A stretch of 64,000 nucleotides of DNA, taken from Sistotremastrum niveocremeum HHB9708 (taxonomy: Eukaryota > Basidiomycota > Agaricomycetes > Sistotremastrales > Sistotremastraceae). Made by a program: the position numbers and the translations under genes. The notes under the pieces are model-generated. The model saw only the letters and a list, made by a program, of their open reading frames with translations. It made no database searches and had not been told where the DNA came from. Shown one piece after another: positions 44,551 to 54,903 of the stretch. Each line of letters begins with the position of its first letter. Position 1 is the first letter of the stretch. Location of the stretch: contig KV419423.1 of the NCBI GenBank assembly GCA_001630475.1, forward strand, positions 1 to 64,000. The letters are read 5' to 3'.

Positions 44551-46312
44551 ATGCATACCCGTGAAGACGACGTCCTTTCCTTAGACGAGGAGAGCACATA
44601 CCCCTATGCTCCTGAATTTCTCCACTTCATAGATGAAGCTGCAACCGTATACCACGCAGCGGACTACTTCAAGAGAGAGCTCATCGACGCCGGTTACGTC
44701 GAGCTCAAAGAATCCGAGGTATGTCTTCTCGTATCAAGCTCTCTATATTCTGTTGTACTAAGTCCGAGTAGGACTGGATACCCAAGTTGAAGCTAGGGGG
44801 CAAATATTACCTGACACGCAACTCTTCAACACTCCTCGCATTCGCTATTGGCTCGGCGTACAAACCCGGATCTCCCGTGGCATTCATTGCCTCCCACATT
44901 GACGCCTTATGTCTCAAAGTCAAGCCTGTCTCTAACAGTGGGAATGCTGCTCCGAAGGGTGGCTTCGACAGACTCGGCGTTGCGCCGTATGCTGGGGGAG
45001 GCGGTGCACAGAGGTGGGATGGAAGTTATAGTACGTGGTGGGACAGAGATCTGGGCTTGGGTGGAAGAGTGCTTGTTCAGACCAAGGATGGTAGCGTGAA
45101 GGAGAAATTGGTCAAGTTGCCCAACCCTGGTAAGCACCTTCCCCGCTTCCCCGCATTTCAAATCTGACTGGCAATCTAGTCGCACGAATTCCATCTTTGG
45201 CTGTTCATTTTGGTGAACCTGCGAGAGGACCATTCAACTATGAAACGCAGATGGTTCCTATCATCGGGTTGACGCGTAACGCTGAGGGTAAAGAAGAGAT
45301 CATCGACGGATCATTGGGGAAGCTGCACAGCGCTCGCGTGCTCAAAGCAGTCGCACACGAACTCGGAGTCAATCGTAAGTACACGTATCAATTCGTTCCT
45401 CCCTTTTCCGAGACTGACACGCATACATGCAGCTACGGACATTGTCGACTTCGATCTCGAACTATTCGACTTCCAAAAGGCTACCTTACTCGGTCTTTCT
45501 GGCGAATTCATCTCTGCGCCCCGACTGGACGATAAACTCTGCTCTTTCTCGGCGTTGACATCTCTGATCAATGCCACCTCCGATAACTCCTTCATGGCCT
45601 CGAGCGAGGTCGTGAGCATGGTCGGCCTGTTCGATATGGAAGAAGTCGGAAGTGGATTGAGACAGGGTGCTAAAGGCAATCTCGTGCAAACTGTCATTAA
45701 CAGGATTGTTGAGGCTCAAGTCGGCTTGAAGGAAGAGGAGAAGTCGCGCTACACTACCGTGAGTACTGGTTGCGATCAGGTTTCGAAGTCAGTACTAAGC
45801 GGATATCTCTACAGAACTTGATCGGTCAAACTCTTGGTCGCTCATTCATGATTTCCGCGGATGTTACCCACGCGTATAATCCTAACTTCGACGGTATTTA
45901 CCTCGAAGGTGCTGCTCCAGCCCTGAACAAGGGCGTTGTCATCGCCGCAGATCCCAACGGACACATGACCACGGACGCTGTGAGCATCACGCTGATGCGC
46001 CTTGTCGCTCAGAGCTGCAATTCCGAATTACAACGTCAGTCTTCCCAATTCCTCATCCCTTGACTGGTATTTACGCCTAATTATTAATTGATAGTGTTCC
46101 AAATCCGCAACGACTCGCGATCCGGTGGGACAGTAGGACCAACTCTTTCGGAACGTTTAGGTTGTCGTTCGATCGATATGTCTATTCCTCAACTCTCCAT
46201 GCACTCTATTCGTGCCATGACCGGTGCTGGAGATCCCGGCATCGGTGTTCAATTCTTTGAGGGTTTCTTTAGGGGCTATCAGGCCGTTCAGGCTAAAGTT
46301 CTCGTGCAGTAG
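44551..46312 (+). CDS. Aspartyl aminopeptidase B (M18 family)
   Basis: Exons 44551-44718, 44772-45129, 45180-45374, 45433-45758, 45815-46034, 46095-46312; 494 residues. Canonical zinc-binding motifs: ASHIDAL (His), SAPRLDDKL (Asp), FDMEEVGSG (Glu-Glu), ISADVTHAYNPN (Asp, with the conserved His-Ala) and LSMHSIRAM (His). It is closer to the M18 consensus than copy A and is probably the ancestral enzyme, a cytosolic or vacuolar oligomer that trims acidic N-termini. It shares all intron positions with copy A except the additional one in A. Confidence 0.92.
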
Positions 46313-46629
46313 ATGTAGGGCTTCATGTGGTGTAGTGAATCGTTATGTCGTTGCTTTCACCATTTACCGTGTCCGATTTCGTCCGATCGTTTCTCCGTGC
46401 CAAAAGAGCCCTTCACAAAAGTCATCACATGTAATCACTACTGGCAAGCCCATGCAGCAAGCCGATATGTATTCCAGAGTAATATACAGCAGATAAAGTA
46501 AAGAAATGACGAGAAAGACATACCGGAGAGAATAAAAATGTTCTTGCACGAGTTCGATCCAGTCTGCCTAGCAATCCTCAAAGTCTAAGACTTCAAGCAA
46601 TGGAAGACAGAGAAGAGCGAACTCTTCCC

Positions 46630-47400
46630 CGGCATCACACAAACACTCATTTAGACTGCCTGCTGCCCCGCAGCAGGAATGAGTGTTGGATCATCTGCCG
46701 AATAAGCCTCACACACAATGGGATCATCGGCAGGGAGAAAAATAGCCTCTCACAAACACTCTCCCGAGCGTAAGGATCATCGGCAATAATAAAAAATGAA
46801 AAAGGCCTCACACAGATGCTCTCGCGAACATAAGGATCATAGGCTCACGACCTCACACATAATGGACTCCGGATCACCGGTCGCGAAGAGAATGGAGCGA
46901 AGGGCGGTCTCCTCCCCAGCATCACACACCCATCCACTTAGACTGCCCGCTGCCCCGCAGCAGGAATGAATGGTGGATCATATGCTGAATGGGCCTCACA
47001 CGCAGCTCGGCTGCTCACTGGAGTCCAGAGAGAGCTAGAGTGGGATCATCGGCGAGCGAAAGAATAAACAGCCTCACACAGTTGCTCCGAAAAGCAAACG
47101 GATCACAGGCCCCCAACCTCACACTGAAACAGGATCATGGGAAGGGAAAAGAACTTGTGAGCTCGTCTCGACATCACACGAACATCCACTTGAACAGCCT
47201 GCCGCCCGGCGGCAGGAATGGATGCTGGATCATTCGTCGAGGGGGTCTCACACTGCAGTATGCTGGACGCCAGCTAATACTACGACACCTCATCAGCGAG
47301 CGAAAGGCAGAGAGAGCTCACACAGATGCTCAGAAGAGCAAGCGGATCCCAGCTCCCCGACCTTACACTGCGACGAGATGATGGGAAGAGAAGAGAATGA
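46630..47400. repeat. Structured tandem array with covarying hairpins
   Basis: About 770 bases alternate two boxes: GGATCA(T/C), at 46688, 46721, 46774, 46834, 46871, 46975, 47043, 47100, 47132, 47227 and (GGATCCC) 47344, and (C)CTCACAC(A), placed between them. Three higher-order units begin with a large hairpin: 46642-46687, about 46930-46974 and about 47182-47226. In units 1 and 3 the inner stem is cctgctgc/gcagcagg versus cctgccgc/gcggcagg, and the outer stem cactcatt/aatgagtg versus catcca(c)tt/aatggatg. Smaller hairpins such as tgctc-agaa-gagca and gcagc-tcg-gctgc follow several CTCACAC boxes. No long reading frame fits the pattern. Confidence 0.8.
46642..46687. ncRNA. Hairpin of array unit 1 (possible structured RNA)
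   Basis: A 10-bp outer stem (aacactcatt with aatgagtgtt), an internal bulge tagactg, then an 8-bp GC-rich stem closed by ccc. The structure is preserved in the later units by paired changes, as expected for RNA or for selected cruciform DNA. Strand of transcription is unknown. Confidence 0.4.
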
Positions 47401-47504
47401 ACTGAAAAATTAACCGAGGAGGCCTAGCATATACGAAATTTTGAGGACTGTAGGCAAGCAACGCAATACAAAGACTAGAATTCGATCTAGAAAGAAGGTT
47501 GAGC

Positions 47505-48113
47505 ATGGAACACAAAGAACCTCAATTTGGACAGCAGGAGCAGGACAAGAGGCGAGCGTCGGCTAAGTCATCTAGCCGGCCGGCCGTTGCGGAAAGCACT
47601 CGTCCGGCATCGGAGGTCGGATGCGAGACGGCCGTTATGGCGAATAATTCGTCGCCTCATCCCAGATTGCCTGTTGATCAGCTTGGACGAGCCAACAGAG
47701 TGCGCCATTCTATTTTTCCCTTACACCGTCTGTAAATCTCTAACCTAAATGACAAGTTAGCGCAAAAGGATGCGATCTTTGCTGGGTTGACCGCTGGGCT
47801 GGTTGGAGGTGAGGCATGATGAGTCTGAGCGTGGCAGAGATATGTGAGCCTAAACCGGATATATCAGCCATCATTGGAGGTCAATTCTTCAAGTTTGGAC
47901 GGAACAAAACGATTCTGACGGGCATTGGTGAGTTTCGATGTATAATTTACCTGGTCGAAAGAGCTAACATAAGCGCCATAATCAGCAACGGGCGTCATAT
48001 CGAGCTATTTCTTCGCGCAAGGATTCTTATCGACCCGTCTCGCTGCCCTGGAACAACAGGAACGAGATTTACACTCTACCCTTATTGCTTCTTCGAACGA
48101 TTTGCCTAAATGA
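47505..48113 (+). CDS. Small membrane protein, unknown
   Basis: Exons 47505-47699, 47769-47808, 47868-47927, 47986-48113; 140 residues. The N-terminal 65 residues are polar and charged. Then two short glycine-rich membrane segments follow (DAIFAGLTAGLVGAIIGGQF and TGIATGVISSYFFAQGFL) around a polar FGRNKT turn, and an acidic-basic helix ends it (LAALEQQERDLHST). This hairpin-like layout is seen in small fungal membrane proteins; I cannot name a family. All junctions are GT-AG and keep the frame, although the first acceptor (caaaag at 47768) is less certain than a nearby gttag. Confidence 0.65.
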
Positions 48114-48269
48114 CCGCTCGTTTGTCACGGAGACGCACTTGCTTCATCTAGATCAGACATCGCTCTGCCTTTCGGCATGAATGGAATCGAAGGAAGGCCG
48201 CTTTGTTGACAATGACATCTATACAAAAGACGTCAGATTGCAAAATGCCGAAGTGACGCCGTTTTGCTC

Positions 48270-48276
48270 TATATAA
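48270..48276 (+). promoter_or_regulatory. TATA box of the aldo-keto reductase gene
   Basis: TATATAA lies 70 bases before the start codon at 48346, giving a short leader. Confidence 0.55.
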
Positions 48277-48345
48277 AGCCTCCGCTTCAATAGTCAGTTG
48301 GATATCAACTGAATAAAAGTTCCAAACTCTTTGTTATCTATATCC

Positions 48346-50125
48346 ATGGCTGCTACAGAAACCAAACCCGGTGTCAAGATTGTCATGGTGGGATTCACGT
48401 TTTCCTGGGGCGGATCATCCATATCTGTGTCGTGTGTGTATTAGGGGGCAATGACCTTCGGAAAGCCTGGTCGTGAAGGAGCTCGCGTTCATGACTTGAA
48501 GGATGTCAGTGCCATACTAGACGTGTTCCAGAAGCATGGCCATAACGAAGTATGGAACGTCCGGTCAATAATTTTCGGTGATGGCTCACATGGGACTCTA
48601 CAGGTCGATACTGCCAGAGGATATACTGGTGGAACATCTGAAGAATATCTTGGTGAAGTAAGACCGTTTCGAAGATAATACGCAACGATAATCTGACGGG
48701 AGACCTAGCTGGATGGGAAATCCCGTGGACTTATCGTATCGACTAAGCTCTATCCGGGGTCGTTTAAGCACACCGACGAGGTATTAAACCTTGCATAAAT
48801 AGACATCACAAAGCTGATGGCGTATTTAAGGGGATTCGAGAACATTTGGCTAAATCCTTGGCCGCTCTCAAAACCAATCAACTTGATATTTTATATCTTC
48901 ATGCTCCCGATAGGTATGTAGCATGCTTCACTTCCTTTCATTTATAGAATTTAGTGGTACAGAACCACACCATGGGAAGTCACCTTCAAGGTCACGAATG
49001 AACTCTACAAGGAGGGGAAATTTGTTCGGGTACGCCTCTCGAGACTCTGTCAGTATGCGACTTGATTCATGCGTGATAAAGTTGGGGATTTCCAATTATA
49101 TGGCGTACGTACTCAGCAGTTATCCGCCATATTTTATCTCAAGAGCCGAACAGGTGGGAAGTAGCTGAAGTCGTTACTCTCTGCCGGGCCAATGGATGGG
49201 TTCAACCGACAGTCTATCAAGTATTACCCCCCTCGAGGTCTTAGTTGGATCATACTGATCGTATTTAGGGTATATACAACGCCATTCACAGAGCAGTGGA
49301 ACCAGAACTCTTCCCGTGTCTTCGTAAATGTATGCCGTCAGCGTTCCAACAGCAACGGGTCAAGCAAGCTCACCCAGGCCTCAGTTGGTATCTCCTTCTA
49401 CGAATATAACCCCCTTGGGGGCGGATTTTTCACAGGTGAGCTAAAGGCATGATTCGTTCATGACATGTTCCGGTGTCAACATGTGTTGTGCAGGACGGTA
49501 CAAAGGAAAGGATTCTGAACCAGAGATCGGCTCGCGGTTCGACACGAGCAAAGGCACAAACCAGTCTAAAAATTACAGGTATGGAATGCTTGATCGCCGC
49601 CTTACGACAGTGACTTATCTCAGGAACTGATCAGACTGCGATACTGGAACGATCAATATTTCAAGGCACTGGACGTCATAAGTGCGAGTGCGAAAGAGCA
49701 CAATCTCACTATTGCCGAGGTGAGCATAGCCTTCCACGGCGTAGCTCAAGTAGCTTGTGGTGCGCACAGCCTTCCGTGAGATCGCTGATCTTCTCGTAGA
49801 CTGCGCTGCGCTGGATCAATCACCACAGCTTCCTCAAGAGGTGAGAATTTTCCCTTATTTGGAGATTACTTTCCCAGCGATACTGATGCCACATCTTCCC
49901 GGTTCAGGGAGTACGGCGATGCGATTATCATTGGCGCATCGAGGTTGACACACATCGAAGAGGTGGGCATCTTTTGTTGTTGGAACACTGACGAGGAGTT
50001 GACGAATGTCGGGATACCAGAATCTGTTGGATTTCGAGAAAGGACCTTTGCCGGAACCCGTCCTTCGGGCCATCGACGATGCTTGGGATATAGTTAAGGG
50101 TGACGTGAAGAAATATTGGCATTAA
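48346..50125 (+). CDS. Aldo-keto reductase, AKR7 (aflatoxin aldehyde reductase) type
   Basis: NADPH-dependent reductase of aldehydes. About fourteen short exons join in frame (first 48346-48387, last ending TAA at 50125), near 330 residues. Motifs in order: GAMTFGKPGREGARVHD, VDTARGYTGGTSEEYLG (active-site Asp and Tyr), LIVSTKLYPG (Lys), LYLHAPDR (His), GISNYMAWEVAEV, QGIYNAIHRAVEPELFPCL, YNPLGGGFFTGRY, GDAIIIGASRLTHIEE and the C-terminal KKYWH. This order is specific to the AKR7 group. One long intron (about 49721-49800) has an inner acceptor that would cause a stop; the outer one (ctcgtag) restores TALRWINHHSFLK. The gene is intact. Confidence 0.9.
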
Positions 50126-50230
50126 ATGATACATGACATGGTGAATGATCCTACAACACGAAATGAAGACAAAGTTAAAAATATGTTATTGTCGATGGTC
50201 GTCCAATGAAGCATGAGTGTATGTTTGAAT

Positions 50231-51387
50231 TTATCGAGGTCTGCCAAGAGGGCCGGTGATTTTGAATCCGTCCGTGCTCAACCAACTACTGCCATCAGCA
50301 GACATCCGTTCCGCGTATAGACGTCTGGCTCGGCGTTTCGAGCGTACTAGTAGAACGAGCAGGAAGAATATAACAGCGAGAGCAACCACACCTCCGACGA
50401 CCCCGCCGATAATAGTGCCTATAGAGATTTTCCGGGTAGTAGGTTCGGGCGATGATGCAGGTTGTGAAGTGGGGCTGGGGGTAGCTGAACTTGTTGACGA
50501 AGATACCGCAGAGGATGAAGAGGTCGGAGATGACGCGGACGAAGACGAAACTACGCTTCCAGCACGCACCATAGGCGTTGCAGTAGCCATTGCTCCAACA
50601 CCAGTCAGCACGGCTGTAGCCAGTGGCTGCACATTTTAAATGAGCTTGGTATGTCACGATAAAGCATCTGTCACCGTACCGTCGCTTCAGCGGGAAGGAC
50701 CGGGGCTGCTTTGGCGGCAACCATGAAGTTATCGAAACTCTGGTTGTGAGCGTTCAAAGCTGAAGAAGGTCCAGCGTTGATCGCACTAGATTGTTAATAT
50801 CCCTTGAGCATGCCACGAAGGATATGATAGTTGCCTGGTACTCACCCAACCATGCCTCCTTGACAGTGAGGAACTGGTATGATTGCTGAACAGTGATACC
50901 AAATAGCTATTGAACCATGGAGTGTTATCCCCTCGGTGTCCTAATGAGATGCTCCAAACAAGACGTACGCGCACTGTCATCTGTGATCGTCAAGTTCCAC
51001 TCCATAGGGTTATCCAGCGTGCCTCCGATGTTGATTCCCGCAAATCCGCTGTGGAAACCTCCAGGCATTGGTACACAAGGTTGGCTGTAGTTACTCTGCG
51101 TGACGCTGTTTGCTCTACATACATGTACGTTCAGCCCTCTGAATCTCATCTAGTTCTCGTGGGTACTCACTGTCCCGTAAACCGAAAATTAATAATGTCT
51201 CCGATGGCACCGGCTGCAATGTTTGGTGTATAAAATGAACCATTGTCTCCAACTATGACCTATGCGCCAAATTAATGAATGCTGATCCCCAGGTCGGAAG
51301 TCATACAGTGATGATGTTAACGGCATATCTGACATCCAAAAGAAAAGAGAGATGGAGCAGAAGGAGAAGCGGTAGCCGCGATAACAT
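50231..51387 (-). CDS. Cupredoxin-like cell-surface protein with one membrane anchor
   Basis: Exons on the minus strand: 51387-51307, 51259-51171, 51114-50969, 50906-50846, 50785-50680, 50626-50231; 292 residues. Signal peptide MLSRLPLLLLLHLSFLL, then a cupredoxin-like domain (VGDNGSFYTPNIAAGAIGD, SVTQSNYSQPCVPMPGGF, PIWYHCSAI, VPHCQGGMVGAIN), a Ser/Thr-rich stalk, a transmembrane helix (IGTIIGGVVGGVVALAVIFF) followed by basic residues, and a short cytosolic tail. Fungal extracellular Ser-rich proteins share this layout. The first copper-ligand His (usually in NHTVTQ) is replaced here (ANSVTQ), so the copper site is probably lost, while the Cys and second His remain. Confidence 0.85.
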
Positions 51388-54300
51388 GAGTTGAGGTCGA
51401 AGGAGAGGGGGAGAAAGGATATGGTCGTTAGACTTTAGGGCATACGCTCCAGTGCAGGAGGGGTCCGGAACAGAACTGGCCTGCTTGACTGATGGATTGA
51501 GAACTACTTGTAGAGCCCGATCTCGGGAGACGGGATCCTTCAAACTTCCGCAAGAATCAGAGTGTGGAACGTCGATAACAAAAAGGTAAGCGAGTGTGGG
51601 TCGGAATCAAAGTATCAATCATAGTGGACAGCCCGACTGTGAAGCCGGGAGCGGGAACATGCAACGTTGGGTAGTACATAGGTAGACCGAGTGGCTGGAG
51701 AAGTCCAAAACATCGGAATGATGGCATCAAGAGTGCTTCGGGCACCGTGATTGGATGGCCGATACAGTAGAGTTGGTAGCTCAGTCTGCGCCGAGATGAT
51801 TGATGATGTTCTGCAGCCGTTTCGACCGTGGCATGGCTGGCACCTGAGATCATGGCTGTCCTCTTACTACCGACCCAGCGGAAAGCAGTGTCGTTGACTC
51901 GTCGCCATTGTCAAGTAGACAGGCCAAGGCGTATCACAATAGTTATGCGAGCATGAATCGGGAGACTAGCAGTGCAAGTTTCTAGCGTATCGAGTTCAAG
52001 TATCATTCGCCGCAAGGCTTGCCTAAGTCGTGCTACTGAACTGACGCTTCCCACCAGGTTTGAGCGTTTTCTCTCACCACGCAGTTGGCGGATGGCTGGA
52101 GTTCAGCTTGTTTAGGTACCTGGTAAAAATGCGAGCGCTGATCATTGCCATTCCACATCATTAAATTGCGGTTTTGATGAGACAGGTGAGACAGTGGGTC
52201 GAGATAAATCAAAGAATCTGAGTGCTCGTCAGCTCGCTGGAAGAGGTGCAGCTGATTACGTAAAATTCGGGCAGGCTATGAATCGGCTTGCCTATTCGGG
52301 TCAGAGCAACCAACTCCGACGCCGACACTGCACTTGGTTCACGAAAATTCAAACAAATATTCAGTTCACGTTCGGTACGACGATACCTTTACATGCACAG
52401 CCCTGCGCATCTCGATAACCATGCCACAAGTTCGGACCACAAGGCGAAGGCACAGATCATGCTCTGTTGCACACTTCTCATGGAAGCTCCCAATCCCGAT
52501 ATGGCTAGTGGACTCTCACAAGTTGTCGTTGATCCCAATGACTTGAGTCGATCAACGCGATGAAGATCGCCCACTGCCGAACATGTAGTGCATTGCCTCA
52601 GTGAAACGTCGGGTCTGCCTCGCGTATCTGTGAATTTAACTGATTTGTATCGCAACGACTGGAATTTCGGATACGATGGCTTCTACAAGTTTGAACTACG
52701 TTGACGACATATTATCTCTATAATTCAGCTCATCACACATATCAGGGGACATTTAAGAGCACGATTGGACCCGATATTTGGTCTGCGAAGACCTTTGGAG
52801 TCAACTCAACTGTTACTCATGAATGACCACTAGCATCATCCTCGTTTTGGAGGGAAAGATGGGCACTTCAGAGAGATAAATCTGCCTAGAATACGTCACC
52901 ACGCATGCCGAGCATCGAACCGCTTTGCGAGACTGAAAACGGCAAGTCTGGTAGAGCACTTTGAATTGTGTATCTGCTTTGTAGCACTTGGGAGTGCTTT
53001 AAATTGCAGGTGAAACAAGAAGCAATATAAAGCACTATCAAACAATGGCATTGCTACATATTGGGTTGTGAACACGGGGGGTATTTCCTGATGTATGTTA
53101 TTCAAGTTACTTGTCAAGACGTCCTTCACCCTCGGTTCTGTTATCTTATTATTCCGAAATCTATTTAACTGCGCCAGAAGGATTAGTGTAACAGTAGTAG
53201 CATACTCTGCCGATCGTAGCTGATTCGGAGACAACCAGTGGCCTTTCTACAAGGATCTCCTATTGCGGCCGATTGCCAAAATCGGGCTTATCGGCCAGAT
53301 AGTTTATCGCACTTTATTTGCTGCCGCATCGGGGACAGACATGCCATATAACCAAAACAGATCACTTAGATTCGTCACCGTCTATCATAGTGGGACTGTA
53401 TCATTGAACCAATTCATTGAACCATCCAAAGATTCGCTCATCAGGTCCAAATGATAGTGTTAATGACGGAGCAGGGTGGAGCACTCATTGAATCGTCGGC
53501 ATTCAAAGGCAATCTTGCGATTGGTTCCGTAGATGATCAGGTACGCTCGTAGCGATCGGTAAAGCACGCGGGAATGTTCCTGAATTTCGTAGCGTTTATC
53601 CAACTCGTGATAGGCAGACCAAGTGGTTCGGTGAGAAGACGCGAGTTCTTGGAACAAGAGGAGTTTTGCGAAAAGAATGGAAGAGCTATCATAGTAGTTT
53701 GGAAACTGATTGAGCGGTCTGCGTTCGCTGCCATATCACGGGTCTACAATACTTGTGCGTTGGAAGAGGGATGGTCCTAGATGTTGCGACACTGACACCA
53801 GGTATTTATGAATGCATGACCACGCCGAATCTTCTGACCAGAGATTTGCGCGTGGAACTTCTGATTGAGGGGTGAGAACTTTCATTGAGAACGATGCTGT
53901 AGTTCTTGCGAGATTCCGGCTTGTTCGCCTTTGATGCTTCTGGGGAGTCTTCTTTGCAATGGAGTAGCTGTACTAGTAGTGAGCCCAGTCACGCCAAGTG
54001 AGGACCGTACTGTTGTTTGATAACGACATCAACCCCATTGGGCATGTGGATGTTGTGTTCTTGTGCCTCCTGAGAAGTGGCTGTTAATCCATCTGGAAGC
54101 CGATGCCCGAGCGGCCTCCATAACCTTGCATTTGCGACTCTCTTGCATCCAGTCCAGACACAATAGCGGGCGCGTTTGAAGACATGCTTCTAACATAGCG
54201 AGTCGCGCGATGTGCTTTCGCCAGTCATATATGTAAGTGTTGTTCGAGTCGGGATGCCAGCTTTCAGGGTGGACCCTCGAAGTAATTACCGAAGGACGGG

Positions 54301-54903
54301 AGGTATGGGTAGTGGATCCCGACAGAACCAGGTAGTTAGATTAGCGTTCGACGATTTGGTACATATCCTCCGCAGCAGATCATGACACGTCGTATCTGCT
54401 TTGCGGAGTATCCTTGTGTGCAGGGCCTTGACGATGTAGGTTTAGTCCGCACACACGGCATCCTAATCACGGACAGAGGCGACGACGGCCAGCAAGACGC
54501 CGTGAACCGGCATGAGATCTCAAGAATTAGAATGCTGACTTGTGACAAAAAATCAACTGTCGTCCCCTAGTCGCAAGATGACTAAGCCTTGGTGCAGAGC
54601 TACATGACGGTCATGAGAATGGCTTGCGTATATTTTGAGCGAGTCAAAGGCGAGGCAATTCATATTGTAATGTAGCGCCTTTGGGGTTCGTTCAATTGAT
54701 GCGGCGGGGGCGTTCATGTAAGACGACCTAGCTCGAGCTTATCTTGCGTCCGTCGTGGGAGAGGGCAGCAGTGAAAATAGCAACTCCGCTCCGCCTTGCC
54801 GGGCTAAGTCTTCCGCTGCCGAAATTCCCCAGCACACTGGTTCGCTATCACCACCTCCTCGTATCTGGCAACAGTCACTGAGCCGTCCGCCCCCATCCTC
54901 TGT
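51388..54903. other. Gene-poor stretch, 3.5 kb
   Basis: Only short overlapping frames on both strands; no domain, consistent splicing or repeat structure seen. The last 150 bases are in frame with the transporter exon that follows and may hold its true start or first intron. Confidence 0.45.

Noticed and set aside
46630-47400. CRISPR array
   Set aside because: The host is a fungus, repeats are unequal in spacing and sequence, and spacers themselves carry related motifs.
46630-47400. C/D snoRNA cluster
   Set aside because: On the minus strand the boxes read TGATCC, not the C box, and no D box sits at the needed positions.
52194-54570. Various frames of 60-110 codons in the gene-poor stretch
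   Set aside because: They overlap on both strands and show no conserved motif or consistent introns.
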